Of a stretch of 64,000 nucleotides of DNA, positions 29,230 through 37,033 are shown one piece after another. Origin of the DNA: Haliscomenobacter hydrossis DSM 1100 (GTDB taxonomy: Bacteria > Bacteroidota > Bacteroidia > Chitinophagales > Saprospiraceae); the NCBI RefSeq assembly GCF_000212735.1, contig NC_015510.1, positions 6,945,001 to 7,009,000 on the forward strand, in the 5' to 3' direction. The translations under genes were made by a program, and so were the position numbers. The notes beneath the pieces were generated by a model. That model did not search any database. It worked only from the letters and a program-made list of their open reading frames with translations, and was not told where the DNA came from. Each line of letters begins with the position of its first letter. The stretch's first letter is position 1.

Positions 29230-30143
29230 TGCAGGATGGCATTTAAACGTTTAACGGATCGGGTGTAAAACAGCGGAATCACCACCACCAAGAGGGGCGG
29301 AAACCATAAACCAAGCCCCAACAAAATTGCCTGAGGCAAACTCATTTCCCCCGGAAAAGCCGAATACTTGGCCAAAATCATGGTCAGCAAAAATAGGTAA
29401 CCGAGGCCTTGCACCCCCAACAAAATCAGCAGTTTGTCTGGAAAATATGCGCTCAAACCCAGCAGCAGCGGGAGTGCCAGTATACTGGAATAGCCCAGCG
29501 CAGTGGCTATTTTTTTGAATAAAAATTTTCTTGCCGAACAGGAGTAAATCCACACAAAGTATTCATGCTCCGGCGTAGCACAATGTATCATCCCCAGCAG
29601 GAAAACCAAGACCAGACTTCCGACACCCAGGTTAAAATTGGCTACTTCCACCGCTTTGAAGCCAACAAAATAAGCCAAGAGATAAAGGAACCAGTATTTT
29701 CGAAATCCCTGCGTAAACTCAAAAGGAAAGTGGTAGAAGGGCGTGGGCAGGGTGATCTGCAAGCGATCGACAAATTTAATCCGGCTCAACGCTACTGCGC
29801 ACAACATCAGCAGCAGAGCCAGCTGCCACTGCCCCTCATACAGCAGATACAAGACAAATGGCGAGGCCAACAGGCTGTTTTCCAACAGGCGAATTCGCCA
29901 GTAAACAGTGCTGGAAAAAGTGGCCAGCAGAAAGTCATTCCGCTCCCGATCACTGAGTTTGGACAGGCTGCTCAACGCAAGTAAGACATAGAGGTAAGCC
30001 GCGTAAGTGGTTTTGTAAAACAGATAGTACGATAGCCCCACAAACACCAACAGGCCCAGGATATAGCCCAGAAATGGGCGTACGCCAAGTTCATTCAACC
30101 TGCGATTGAGGATGCGGTATTGGACGATGAAGTAGTACTGCAC
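29226..30143 (-). CDS. ABC transporter membrane subunit (putative)
   Basis: The 305-residue protein has about seven hydrophobic spans, such as FLGYILGLLVFVGLSYYLFY, YWFLYLLAYFVGF and ILALPLLLGLSAYF. It is encoded directly upstream of an ABC ATPase with a 4-base overlap, which is the main reason to call it the permease. The sequence itself is poorly conserved and belongs to no family I can name. Confidence 0.7.
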   Translation of the reverse strand: MQYYFIVQYRILNRRLNELGVRPFLGYILGLLVFVGLSYYLFYKTTYAAYLYVLLALSSLSKLSDRERNDFLLATFSSTVYWRIRLLENSLLASPFVLYLLYEGQWQLALLLMLCAVALSRIKFVDRLQITLPTPFYHFPFEFTQGFRKYWFLYLLAYFVGFKAVEVANFNLGVGSLVLVFLLGMIHCATPEHEYFVWIYSCSARKFLFKKIATALGYSSILALPLLLGLSAYFPDKLLILLGVQGLGYLFLLTMILAKYSAFPGEMSLPQAILLGLGLWFPPLLVVVIPLFYTRSVKRLNAILQ

Positions 30144-30220
30144 TTGTTGTTTTTAGCGTGGTAGAGTTGGTTGCAAAGGGGAATGAAAAATTACAAGCCA
30201 GTACTAAAATTTTCACTCAA

Positions 30221-30268
30221 CTTGGGGTGAGTTGATTATCAATTACCTGATAATCAACTCGCCTCAAG
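30221..30268 (-). terminator. long hairpin terminator of the Kelch gene
   Basis: Inner arms 30229-30241 and 30248-30260 pair perfectly over 13 bp with a 6-base loop. The stem extends outward to 30221 and 30268 with two G-U pairs. It lies just past the Kelch gene stop at 30274, before the ABC genes on the same strand. Confidence 0.78.
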
Positions 30269-30273
30269 TCTAC

Positions 30274-31239
30274 TCAACGCAACACCTCCACCGTATTCAA
30301 CTCCGGCCCACCGCCCCTGTTTTTAGAACCTGCACCGATGTACAATTTTCCTTTGGCCTTCACCACTTGGGTACCGTGGCGGGTGGTCTGGAGATTCGGC
30401 CATTTTTCCCAGGCGTTTTTTTGCACATCAAAGGCCTCCACTTCATTGTGCGCTTCCACATGCGCGGACGATTCCCCACCGATGATCAACACCTTGCCTT
30501 TGTAAGCGATGGCCGTAGCTCCGGCACGAGGAGTAGGGATGTTTTTGCTGGCATCCAGGGTCGTCCAGGTATTGGTTTTGAAGTCGTAAATGTCTACCTC
30601 ATTCAGGGTGAGTTGCAACACTTGATTGGTTTTGGCCCAGGAGGTTCGGCCTCCGGCTACCACGAGCTTATCCTTCACAACAGCCACCGAAATATGGTCG
30701 CGCGCGTGTGGCGCATCGGGTAGTTTGCGCCAGGTATTGGTAGCGGGGTCATATTCGTCAAACCAGCCCACAAAACCATCCCAGTGCCCATCCTGAATGC
30801 CACAAACGATGTAAAATTTGTTGTTGCGGATGAAGGTGCCCGCTGCGCCGCGCAGGCGGTCTTTGGGAATTTCTGGGCCTTTGCGCCAGGCATTGCTCTT
30901 GGGGTTAAAAATATAGATGTGTTCAATTGGCAGCTCGTGCGGGTACTTCCCCGTGAATGCGCCGAGTACATATATTTCACCTTTGTAGCTCAAGGCTTGA
31001 AAGTGGTTCATTTCTAGCGGACTGGTTTCCAGCGCTTTCCAGGTGTTGGTCGACAAGTTCAACTCATCCACCGGCCGCATGCCCCGTCCGCCCAGTAGGT
31101 ATACTCGATTGCCAATGGCGGCCATGGCGTTTTCGTGGCGGGCACTGCACTCGTTTTGGGTGGGTAAAATTTGCCAGGTTTGGGCACCCAGGGCGATGCA
31201 GATGCCCAGGAACAAGAGGGTGAGGAGCTGATTGCGCAT
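30274..31239 (-). CDS. exported Kelch-repeat protein
   Basis: The 321-residue protein has a signal peptide (LLTLLFLGICIALGAQ). About six Kelch blades follow, each with a GG pair and spaced Tyr/Trp (RVYLLGGRGMRPVDELNLST, KLVVAGGRTSWAK, KVLIIGGESSAH), giving a six-blade beta-propeller in the periplasm or outside the cell. It lacks a T9SS domain. It may bind ligand or sugar, as in galactose-oxidase and sialic-acid-mutarotase-like propellers, but no catalytic residues are assigned. Confidence 0.87.
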   Translation of the reverse strand: MRNQLLTLLFLGICIALGAQTWQILPTQNECSARHENAMAAIGNRVYLLGGRGMRPVDELNLSTNTWKALETSPLEMNHFQALSYKGEIYVLGAFTGKYPHELPIEHIYIFNPKSNAWRKGPEIPKDRLRGAAGTFIRNNKFYIVCGIQDGHWDGFVGWFDEYDPATNTWRKLPDAPHARDHISVAVVKDKLVVAGGRTSWAKTNQVLQLTLNEVDIYDFKTNTWTTLDASKNIPTPRAGATAIAYKGKVLIIGGESSAHVEAHNEVEAFDVQKNAWEKWPNLQTTRHGTQVVKAKGKLYIGAGSKNRGGGPELNTVEVLR

Positions 31240-31334
31240 GTTGAATAAAGTTTGGGTAAAGATACTAAGAATTATGTCGCAAATGCCCCCTGAAGCTGTC
31301 GCAATTATACCACATTTTATGTTAAAAATTAATT

Positions 31335-31342
31335 TACCTTTG
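31335..31342 (+). promoter_or_regulatory. -7 box for the VOC-protein operon
   Basis: TACCTTTG matches TAnnTTTG exactly, 48 bases before the start at 31390. The -33 box is only approximate (TTTT at 31315-31318). Confidence 0.45.
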
Positions 31343-31389
31343 CAATGTAAAACTTTTAAAACATCATTTTTTACCTAAAAACTTAAATT

Positions 31390-31830
31390 ATGGCAAGTGT
31401 AAGCACCTATCTCAACTTCCCTGGCAACACCGAAGTCGCGTTCAATTTTTACAAGTCAGTATTTGGTACGGAGTTCAGTAGTGACGGCATCGTACGTTTC
31501 AGCAGCGTCCCGCCACAAGAAGGTACGCCTCCAATGGCAGAAGAAGACCTCAACCTGGTGATGCACGTTGCCCTGCCCATCATGGGCGGACACAGCATCA
31601 TGGGCACCGATGCAACTGAATCGATGGGCTTTAAAGTCCAATTTGGCAACAATTCCTACATCTGCCTTTCTCCCGATACCAAAGTAGAAACCAAACGCCT
31701 GTTTGATGCACTTTCTGTTGGTGGTAAGGTAGAAATGGAGTTGCAGGAGATGTTTTGGGGCAGCTTGTTTGGCAGTTTTACCGATCAATTTGGCGTACAG
31801 TGGATGTTTGATTGTGTAGAACAAGCCTAA
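31390..31830 (+). CDS. VOC-fold (PhnB-like glyoxalase superfamily) protein
   Basis: The 146-residue protein has the PhnB/3-demethylubiquinone-type VOC fold: VSTYLNFPGNTEVAFNFYKSVFG at the N-terminus and LFGSFTDQFGVQWMFD at the C-terminus. Such proteins bind metals or small molecules, but many lack known reactions. The next gene, 26 bases downstream, encodes two more domains of the same type, so the pair probably arose by duplication and is co-transcribed. Confidence 0.85.
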   Translation: MASVSTYLNFPGNTEVAFNFYKSVFGTEFSSDGIVRFSSVPPQEGTPPMAEEDLNLVMHVALPIMGGHSIMGTDATESMGFKVQFGNNSYICLSPDTKVETKRLFDALSVGGKVEMELQEMFWGSLFGSFTDQFGVQWMFDCVEQA

Positions 31831-31856
31831 CTTCAACATCCAAAAAGACAGTCCTG

Positions 31857-33110
31857 ATGCAAAATAAAATCTATCCTTGCCTTTGGTTTGATGGCCAAGC
31901 CAAAGCTGCTGCCGATTTTTACTGCTCCGTTTTTGGCGATGGAAAAATCACGGCGGATACCCCCATGGTGGTCAATTTTGAACTAGGTGGGCAAAAATTC
32001 ATGGGCCTCAACGGTGGTCCACAATTCAAACCCAATCCCTCCATTTCCTTTTATGTGGTTTGCCAAAGCGAGGCCGAAATCGACGCGGCCTGGGCTCAGC
32101 TCAGCTCCGGGGGGATGGTGATGATGCCCCTGGGCAAATATGCCTGGAGTCAAAAATACGGTTGGTTGCAAGACCAATTCGGCGTTTCCTGGCAATTGGA
32201 CTGGGGTAAAATGGAGGACGTGGGTCAAAAATTCTCCCCGCTGATCATGTTTGCCAATGCACAGCATGGCAACGCTGAAGCAGCAATTAATTTATATTCC
32301 AGTTTGTTTCCTGAATCTTCTCTTGTAGGAGTCGCCCGTTTTGAAGAAGGAGAACCCACTCCAGGGTTGATCAAACACGCTCAGTTCAAGCTCCACAATC
32401 AGGTCTTTATGGTCATGGACGCTCCGGGCACCCACGCTTTCAATTTTAATGAAGGTGTATCTTTGGTGGTGGACTGCCAGGGGCAGGAGGAAGTCGACCA
32501 TTATTGGAATGGCTTCACTGCCAAAGGGGAAGAAAGCAGGTGCGCCTGGTTGAAGGACCAGTTTGGCGTATCCTGGCAAATCGTGCCCCGCGAATTGATG
32601 CAACTGCTGTCCGATCCCGATCCTGAAGTCGCTCAATACGCCATGAATGCACTATTGCAAATGAAAAAAATTGACATTTCAAAATTAACTATGGAACCAA
32701 CTAAAACCGTCCTCACCGTGCAAACCACCGTGAATGTACCCGTAGCCAAAGCCTGGCAATACTGGACGGAGCCAGCACACATCATGAATTGGAACAACGC
32801 TTCCGACGATTGGCATACGCCTAAAGCAAGTAATGACCTCCGTACTGGTGGTCGCTTTGTGTACACCATGGCGGCCAAAGACGGCAGCTTCAGTTTTGAT
32901 TTTAGTGGAACGTACACTGAGGTCACCGAACACCAACGCATCGCCTACACCCTCGACGATGACCGCAAAGTAGCCATCATTTTTGAGGCAGTAGGCGATA
33001 CGACGAAGGTAACTGAATCCTTCGAAGCCGAAGACATGAACAGCCTCGAATTGCAGCAAGGTGGCTGGCAGGCGATTTTGGATAATTTTAAGCGGTATAC
33101 GGAGGGGTAA
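31857..33110 (+). CDS. VOC-VOC-SRPBCC three-domain fusion protein
   Basis: The 417-residue protein joins three small-molecule-binding folds. Residues 1-120 are a PhnB-like VOC domain (IYPCLWFDGQAKAAADFYCS ... QDQFGVSWQLDWG). Residues 125-270 are a second VOC domain (LIMFANAQHGNAEAAINLYS ... KDQFGVSWQIVP). After a short linker, residues 285-417 are an AHSA1/START-like SRPBCC domain (TVNVPVAKAWQYWTEPAHI ... QGGWQAILDNFKRY). The frame is open across both linkers, so this is a true fusion. The start is the ATG at 31857. The function is unknown. Confidence 0.85.
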   Translation: MQNKIYPCLWFDGQAKAAADFYCSVFGDGKITADTPMVVNFELGGQKFMGLNGGPQFKPNPSISFYVVCQSEAEIDAAWAQLSSGGMVMMPLGKYAWSQKYGWLQDQFGVSWQLDWGKMEDVGQKFSPLIMFANAQHGNAEAAINLYSSLFPESSLVGVARFEEGEPTPGLIKHAQFKLHNQVFMVMDAPGTHAFNFNEGVSLVVDCQGQEEVDHYWNGFTAKGEESRCAWLKDQFGVSWQIVPRELMQLLSDPDPEVAQYAMNALLQMKKIDISKLTMEPTKTVLTVQTTVNVPVAKAWQYWTEPAHIMNWNNASDDWHTPKASNDLRTGGRFVYTMAAKDGSFSFDFSGTYTEVTEHQRIAYTLDDDRKVAIIFEAVGDTTKVTESFEAEDMNSLELQQGGWQAILDNFKRYTEG

Positions 33111-33129
33111 ATTTCCCCTTTGACCTAAT

Positions 33130-33175
33130 AAAAGGGGCACAAACGATACGCTCTAGCGTCTCTTGTGCCTCTTTT
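33130..33175 (+). terminator. hairpin terminator after the VOC fusion gene
   Basis: Arms 33130-33142 and 33163-33175 pair over 13 bp with one G-U pair, and a small inner stem (ACGCT/AGCGT) fills the loop. The right arm ends CTTTTATT. Its T-rich and A-rich sides could make it work in both directions. Confidence 0.75.
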
Positions 33176-33184
33176 ATTCAGCCG

Positions 33185-33215
33185 TTTGATTTTATGCCAA
33201 TTCCGGCTATCTTTG
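33185..33215 (+). promoter_or_regulatory. consensus Bacteroidota promoter for the Uma2 gene
   Basis: TTTG at 33185-33188 and TATCTTTG at 33208-33215 are separated by 19 bases, an exact match to the TTTG/TAnnTTTG consensus. Initiation near 33221 places the ATG at 33237 a short distance downstream and excludes the longer frame from 33165. Confidence 0.78.
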
Positions 33216-33236
33216 TATAAACCAGTTCGTACACTT

Positions 33237-33866
33237 ATGCCAACTGTACTCGAATCTCAGGCTGTTGTTGCCAATGTTTTCAAGGTGAAGTTCCACCTTG
33301 ACAAACCATTGCGCTTGTATGCAAAAGACATGAGCAGCGAGGAGTTTTTTGCCTTCTGCCAACTCAACAATGACCTGCGGATTGAACGTACTGCGGATGG
33401 CCAAATGATTATTATGGCTCCAACTGGATCAGAAACCGGGAACAGAAATTCAGAAATTAATGCTGAAATAGTTTTTTGGAATCGTGTGCACAAATTGGGG
33501 GTTACTTTTGATTCTTCGACGGGTTTCACGTTGCCAAATGGAGCTGAACGTGCACCCGACACTGCCTGGATTCGCAAAGAGCGCTGGGATGCACTTAGCC
33601 TTCATGAAAAGAAAAAATTCGCCCCGATTGCCCCCGATTTTGTACTTGAACTGCGCTCAGAAGACCAAAGCCTGAGCGAACTCCGCGAAAAAATGGACGA
33701 ATACATGGATTGTGGCTGCCGCCTGGGTTGGCTGATTGATCCCCAAAATCGGCGTACTTATGTGTATACTGAAAATGGGGAAATCCAGACCGTGCCTTTT
33801 GAGGAAAAATTGAGCGGAGGCCCGGTAATGCTGGGATTGGAGGTAGTTTGGGGGGAAGTGATTTGA
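33237..33866 (+). CDS. Uma2 family (PD-(D/E)XK nuclease fold) protein
   Basis: The 209-residue protein has the Uma2 pattern: FFAFCQLNNDLRIERTADGQ, a GSETGNRNSEINAEI helix, the catalytic-like Asp in ERAPDTAWI and the E-x-x motif in PDFVLELRS, then KMDEYMDCGCRLGWLIDPQ. The fold is that of restriction-like nucleases, but biological activity is unproven for most members. The ATG at 33237 is set by the promoter. XisI follows about 80 bases downstream on the same strand. Confidence 0.87.
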   Translation: MPTVLESQAVVANVFKVKFHLDKPLRLYAKDMSSEEFFAFCQLNNDLRIERTADGQMIIMAPTGSETGNRNSEINAEIVFWNRVHKLGVTFDSSTGFTLPNGAERAPDTAWIRKERWDALSLHEKKKFAPIAPDFVLELRSEDQSLSELREKMDEYMDCGCRLGWLIDPQNRRTYVYTENGEIQTVPFEEKLSGGPVMLGLEVVWGEVI

Positions 33867-33947
33867 GAGAGACACCCATCACACCCTAATTTTTCTGCAA
33901 ATACCGGATGGCTGCTTCCAATACTTCAGCTAATAATGCCACCGTAC

Positions 33948-34277
33948 ATGGAAAAAATAGAAAAATACCAAGCCATCATCCTAAACTTTCTGCAACAGTA
34001 TGAAGGTGAACACAAAGATGGAGAAACTTATGTCCTAACGGATACTATCCATCATCATTACCAAATCATGCGCGCAGGCTGGGATAATTTGAACCATTAT
34101 TTTTTGAGGGTACGAATCCACCTACACATCAAACCGGATGGTAAAATCTGGATCATGGAAAATCGGACTGAGGACGAGATTGCGGAAATTTTGGTAGATT
34201 TGGGGGTAGACAAGAGGGACATTGTGTTGGCATTGTTGCCGGAGCATGTGAGGGAGTTATCGGGGTATGGGGTTTAA
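33948..34277 (+). CDS. xisI: XisI family protein
   Basis: The 109-residue protein matches XisI, named from a factor controlling excision of the fdxN element in cyanobacterial heterocysts. Signature segments are MEKIEKYQAIILNFLQQYE, HHHYQIMRAGWDN, HLHIKPDGKIWI and IAEILVDLGVDKRDIVLALLPEHVRE. I prefer the ATG at 33948 to that at 33936. Its usual partner XisH, a nuclease-fold protein, is missing. A Uma2 nuclease-fold gene occupies that position instead. Confidence 0.85.
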   Translation: MEKIEKYQAIILNFLQQYEGEHKDGETYVLTDTIHHHYQIMRAGWDNLNHYFLRVRIHLHIKPDGKIWIMENRTEDEIAEILVDLGVDKRDIVLALLPEHVRELSGYGV

Positions 34278-34421
34278 GTGCTTATAATTCCTCACGCAAA
34301 TCACCCTATTAGTCGAATAGGCCCGATGTTTAGGTCTGCTGTTATATAAATCTAACTGTAGCTGTTCGCTGCAAAACTCATCTTACTTAACAAATATCCT
34401 TTTCAATACCCATAAGATAGA

Positions 34422-34450
34422 TACTGCCATTTATTTCTAAACAGGCAGTA
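34422..34450 (-). terminator. weak terminator-like hairpin after ric
   Basis: TACTGCC at 34422-34428 pairs with GGCAGTA at 34444-34450, with further GATA/TATC pairing outside. It lies about 20 bases past the ric stop. There is no T-run, so the role is uncertain. Confidence 0.35.
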
Positions 34451-34470
34451 CCTATCGTTTTCTTTGAGAA

Positions 34471-35181
34471 CTACGCCCCCACCATCTCCCTTTCCAATTC
34501 CATCCCCTTCACAAACAAGATATTATTCTCCAAATGTACATGCTCGTGTAACTTTTCCTCGAACTCCTTCAGCATCGAAAACAGCACCCGATACGTCGTA
34601 CAAGCCCCCTCCGGTGCCTGGTACTGATCGGTGAGTTCGGCAATGCGGGCCATCAAGGCACCCGCATTTTCGTGCTCGGTTTCCATGACCGCCAGCGGGT
34701 TTTCGATGGTCCCAAAGGCAGGTTTTTGCCAGTGGCCAGCGGATTCGAGGGTTTTGATGTAGGGGAAGAGGACTTGTTCTTCTTTCTGTAAGTGCTGGAG
34801 CAATTCTTCCCGCAGTTCATTCCAGACTTGCAGCACTTCGATCACTTCGGGATGCCGCTGTCCGTGTACCCGCGCTACTTTGACCGCAAACTCGGTAATC
34901 GGGTTGGCGCTGCGCTGGATGTAGTGGTGGTACTTGTTGACGATGTAATCGATCAGGAAGCTCAGCGACCACTCGTTGTATTCCGTTTCGGAAGCAAAGG
35001 CAGATTGCTCCAGTTCCTCCAAAGCTGCGGCTACCTCGGTCGCGTCGATACCTTTGGACTGGCAGCTTTCAACCAGGGTACGGCCCCCACCGCAGCAAAA
35101 GTCGATGCCGTAGTGTTTGAATACCGCGGCTTTGCGGAAATCTTCGGCCACGATTTGGCCTACAGTTTGATTGCTATTCAT
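34471..35181 (-). CDS. ric: iron-sulfur cluster repair di-iron protein Ric (YtfE/ScdA/DnrN)
   Basis: Ric proteins restore iron-sulfur clusters damaged by nitric oxide or oxidants. The 236-residue protein has the ScdA_N domain (VGQIVAEDFRKAAVFKHYGIDFCC, paired Cys) at residues 5-55. A four-helix hemerythrin-like domain follows with di-iron ligands in DYIVNKYHHYI, HLQKEEQVLFPYI, METEHENAG and LHEHVHLENNILF. It sits downstream of nosY on the same strand, separated by hairpin element C, and fits a nitrogen-oxide stress role. Confidence 0.94.
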   Translation of the reverse strand: MNSNQTVGQIVAEDFRKAAVFKHYGIDFCCGGGRTLVESCQSKGIDATEVAAALEELEQSAFASETEYNEWSLSFLIDYIVNKYHHYIQRSANPITEFAVKVARVHGQRHPEVIEVLQVWNELREELLQHLQKEEQVLFPYIKTLESAGHWQKPAFGTIENPLAVMETEHENAGALMARIAELTDQYQAPEGACTTYRVLFSMLKEFEEKLHEHVHLENNILFVKGMELEREMVGA

Positions 35182-35228
35182 TAGACAATTTATTTAAGTT
35201 ATTGAAAATCAATTTGATTCTATTTTCT

Positions 35229-35483
35229 AAAGCGACATGAATAGGAACGCGGATGACGCGGATGACGCGGATCAGGCGGATTTACGCGGATTTTGGCTTT
35301 CGCCTGCGGCGAAAATTTATATGGCCACAAAGGCACAAAGTCACTAAGCCGACGAATCGAAAATGGTTTCTTGGTGGCTTTGTGCCTTTGTGGCTATTTT
35401 TCTCTTATCACGCCGAAGGCGGGATTAAAATCCGCGTAAATCCGCCTGATCCGCGTCATCCGCGTTCCTATTCATGTCGCTTT
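35229..35483. repeat. nested long intergenic hairpin, element C
   Basis: This fills the 332-base gap between ric and nosY. The outer arms 35229-35294 and 35427-35483 pair almost throughout. They include short tandem units (ACGCGGATG, with one extra unit on the left). Inside lie a second, unrelated pair of arms (about 35322-35345 and 35373-35395) and short tags CGCCTGCGGCG and CGCCGAAGGCG. It sits at the 3' side of nosY. Its nested, modular make-up resembles elements A and F. Confidence 0.92.
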
Positions 35484-35513
35484 GGCCATTCAAGCGCGAA
35501 GCGCTGAAAATCC

Positions 35514-36281
35514 TCAAAAATCCTTCCGGCTAAAGCTGCGCACACTCCCCCACAAGGGCAGTACAAACCACAGCAGCATGATCCCGATGGCATACGCGAC
35601 CCCCGCTCCACTGCCAAAAAACTGCTGCATCACCGCCCCCGTAAAACCCATCAAGGCCGAAGCATCGGTATGCAACATCACCAGGATGCGCCCCAGATCA
35701 ATGGGGTTGAAAGAAACGAAGGCAATGACCGCCTTCTCCAGTGGATATTCACTAAAGGCAAAGAGCAAAAAGAGTACAAAGCCATTGTAGAGCAGCGCAA
35801 AATAGAACCACAGCAACAAAGCCACGCCAATGCCCCGGGCCTTATCTCTGGTGCGTACTGCAGCCAACATGGCCAATGCCACAAAAATGAGGGTCAGAAA
35901 CACCCCCGTCAAGACCAGACTGAGGGCTGCAGCGCTGAATCCAGTCAGTAAAACCGGGATGCCCACCCCAATCAAAAAAGCCAGCGAAAGCGCAATACCC
36001 ACCCCCAAAAACTGCCCAAAAGCCAACCTTTTCCGTGGAATGGGTTGCGCCAACAGCAGCTCGATGAACTCATAGGAATTGTAATAATGGATGGTGCTGA
36101 AAATGATGCTGACCAGCGGCACCACGATCAATACGATGTTCAACAAATTGAGCAAACCTTTGCCGGGATTGCTTTCGATGCTGAACATTGTAGCCGACAT
36201 CAGCAGCAAAAAGAGGGTGTAGGCAATGATCATGCGGTTGCGCAGGATGTCGTAAGCGATATAGCGAAGCAGGATGCTCAT
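35514..36281 (-). CDS. nosY: NosY-like ABC permease of nitrous-oxide reductase maturation
   Basis: The 255-residue protein has six hydrophobic spans (for example LLNIVLIVVPLVSIIFS, LAFLIGVGIPVLLTGF, FVALAMLAAV). With NosF and NosD it forms the NosDFY machinery that supplies sulfur or assembles the copper-sulfide centre of NosZ in the periplasm. It starts inside the nosF stop with a 4-base overlap. It ends shortly before hairpin element C. Confidence 0.9.
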   Translation of the reverse strand: MSILLRYIAYDILRNRMIIAYTLFLLLMSATMFSIESNPGKGLLNLLNIVLIVVPLVSIIFSTIHYYNSYEFIELLLAQPIPRKRLAFGQFLGVGIALSLAFLIGVGIPVLLTGFSAAALSLVLTGVFLTLIFVALAMLAAVRTRDKARGIGVALLLWFYFALLYNGFVLFLLFAFSEYPLEKAVIAFVSFNPIDLGRILVMLHTDASALMGFTGAVMQQFFGSGAGVAYAIGIMLLWFVLPLWGSVRSFSRKDF

Positions 36282-37033
36282 AGGGCGATGGTTTTGCGTT
36301 GAGGAGTGGGGGAAATTTTGCCTTGTTGCGCCATGATTTTGGCGATGGCTTTGGCAAAACGGGTTTCTTCCGTTCGTTCCAAAATGTTTTCTACCGACTC
36401 AAAAAACAGTAAATCACCTTCCACCAGGTACATCACATCGGTGGTTAGTTCTTCCAGGTCGTTGAGGATATGGGAAGTCATCAAGACGAGTTTTCCTTTT
36501 TGTTGCTCGCGCAAAACCTTGGCTTTGAGTGCTTCTGCCGCCAGTGGATCTAAACCCGCGGTGGGTTCATCCAGTACCAATACGGCTGGATCGAACAAAA
36601 AAGCCAAGCAGGCGCTGACCTTCTGCCGGGTTCCGCCCGAAAGGGTGCGCATGGGTTTATCGAAACTACTTTTTAAGCCAAATTCTTCGATCAACTCCTC
36701 GTCCAGGGGCCCGCAATGGCTGTCTTTGCGCAGGTCGGTCATCAGGTCGAATACCTGCCGCACCCGCATGTTGTCGGGATAACGGCCAATTTGGGGCATG
36801 TAGCCGATCTGCTTGCGGTAGTCCCAGGAATCGCGGAGAATGGGTTGGTCATTGAAACAAATCCGCCCCGCATCGGGGATCACCATGCCCAGCAAACACT
36901 TGATGAAGGTGGTTTTACCCGAGCCATTGGGGCCAATCAGGGAGACCCCCTTGCCCTTTTGCAAGGATACACTCACGTTGTTGAGGGCGCAGAGTTTGCC
37001 AAAATGTTTGCTCAAATTTTGGGTCTGGATCAT
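36278..37033 (-). CDS. nosF: NosF-like ABC ATPase
   Basis: The 251-residue ATPase has Walker A GPNGSGKTTFIK, signature LSGGTRQKVSACL, Walker B VLVLDEPTAGLDP and H-loop LMTSHIL. It energises the NosDFY complex. It overlaps nosD and nosY by 4 bases each, so the three are translationally coupled. Confidence 0.93.
   Translation of the reverse strand: MIQTQNLSKHFGKLCALNNVSVSLQKGKGVSLIGPNGSGKTTFIKCLLGMVIPDAGRICFNDQPILRDSWDYRKQIGYMPQIGRYPDNMRVRQVFDLMTDLRKDSHCGPLDEELIEEFGLKSSFDKPMRTLSGGTRQKVSACLAFLFDPAVLVLDEPTAGLDPLAAEALKAKVLREQQKGKLVLMTSHILNDLEELTTDVMYLVEGDLLFFESVENILERTEETRFAKAIAKIMAQQGKISPTPQRKTIAL

Noticed and set aside
35245-35295. Possible CRISPR-like direct repeats (ACGCGGATG units)
   Set aside because: Units are only about 9 bases, contiguous and without spacers, and they are mirrored in the opposite arm. 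They belong to a hairpin element.
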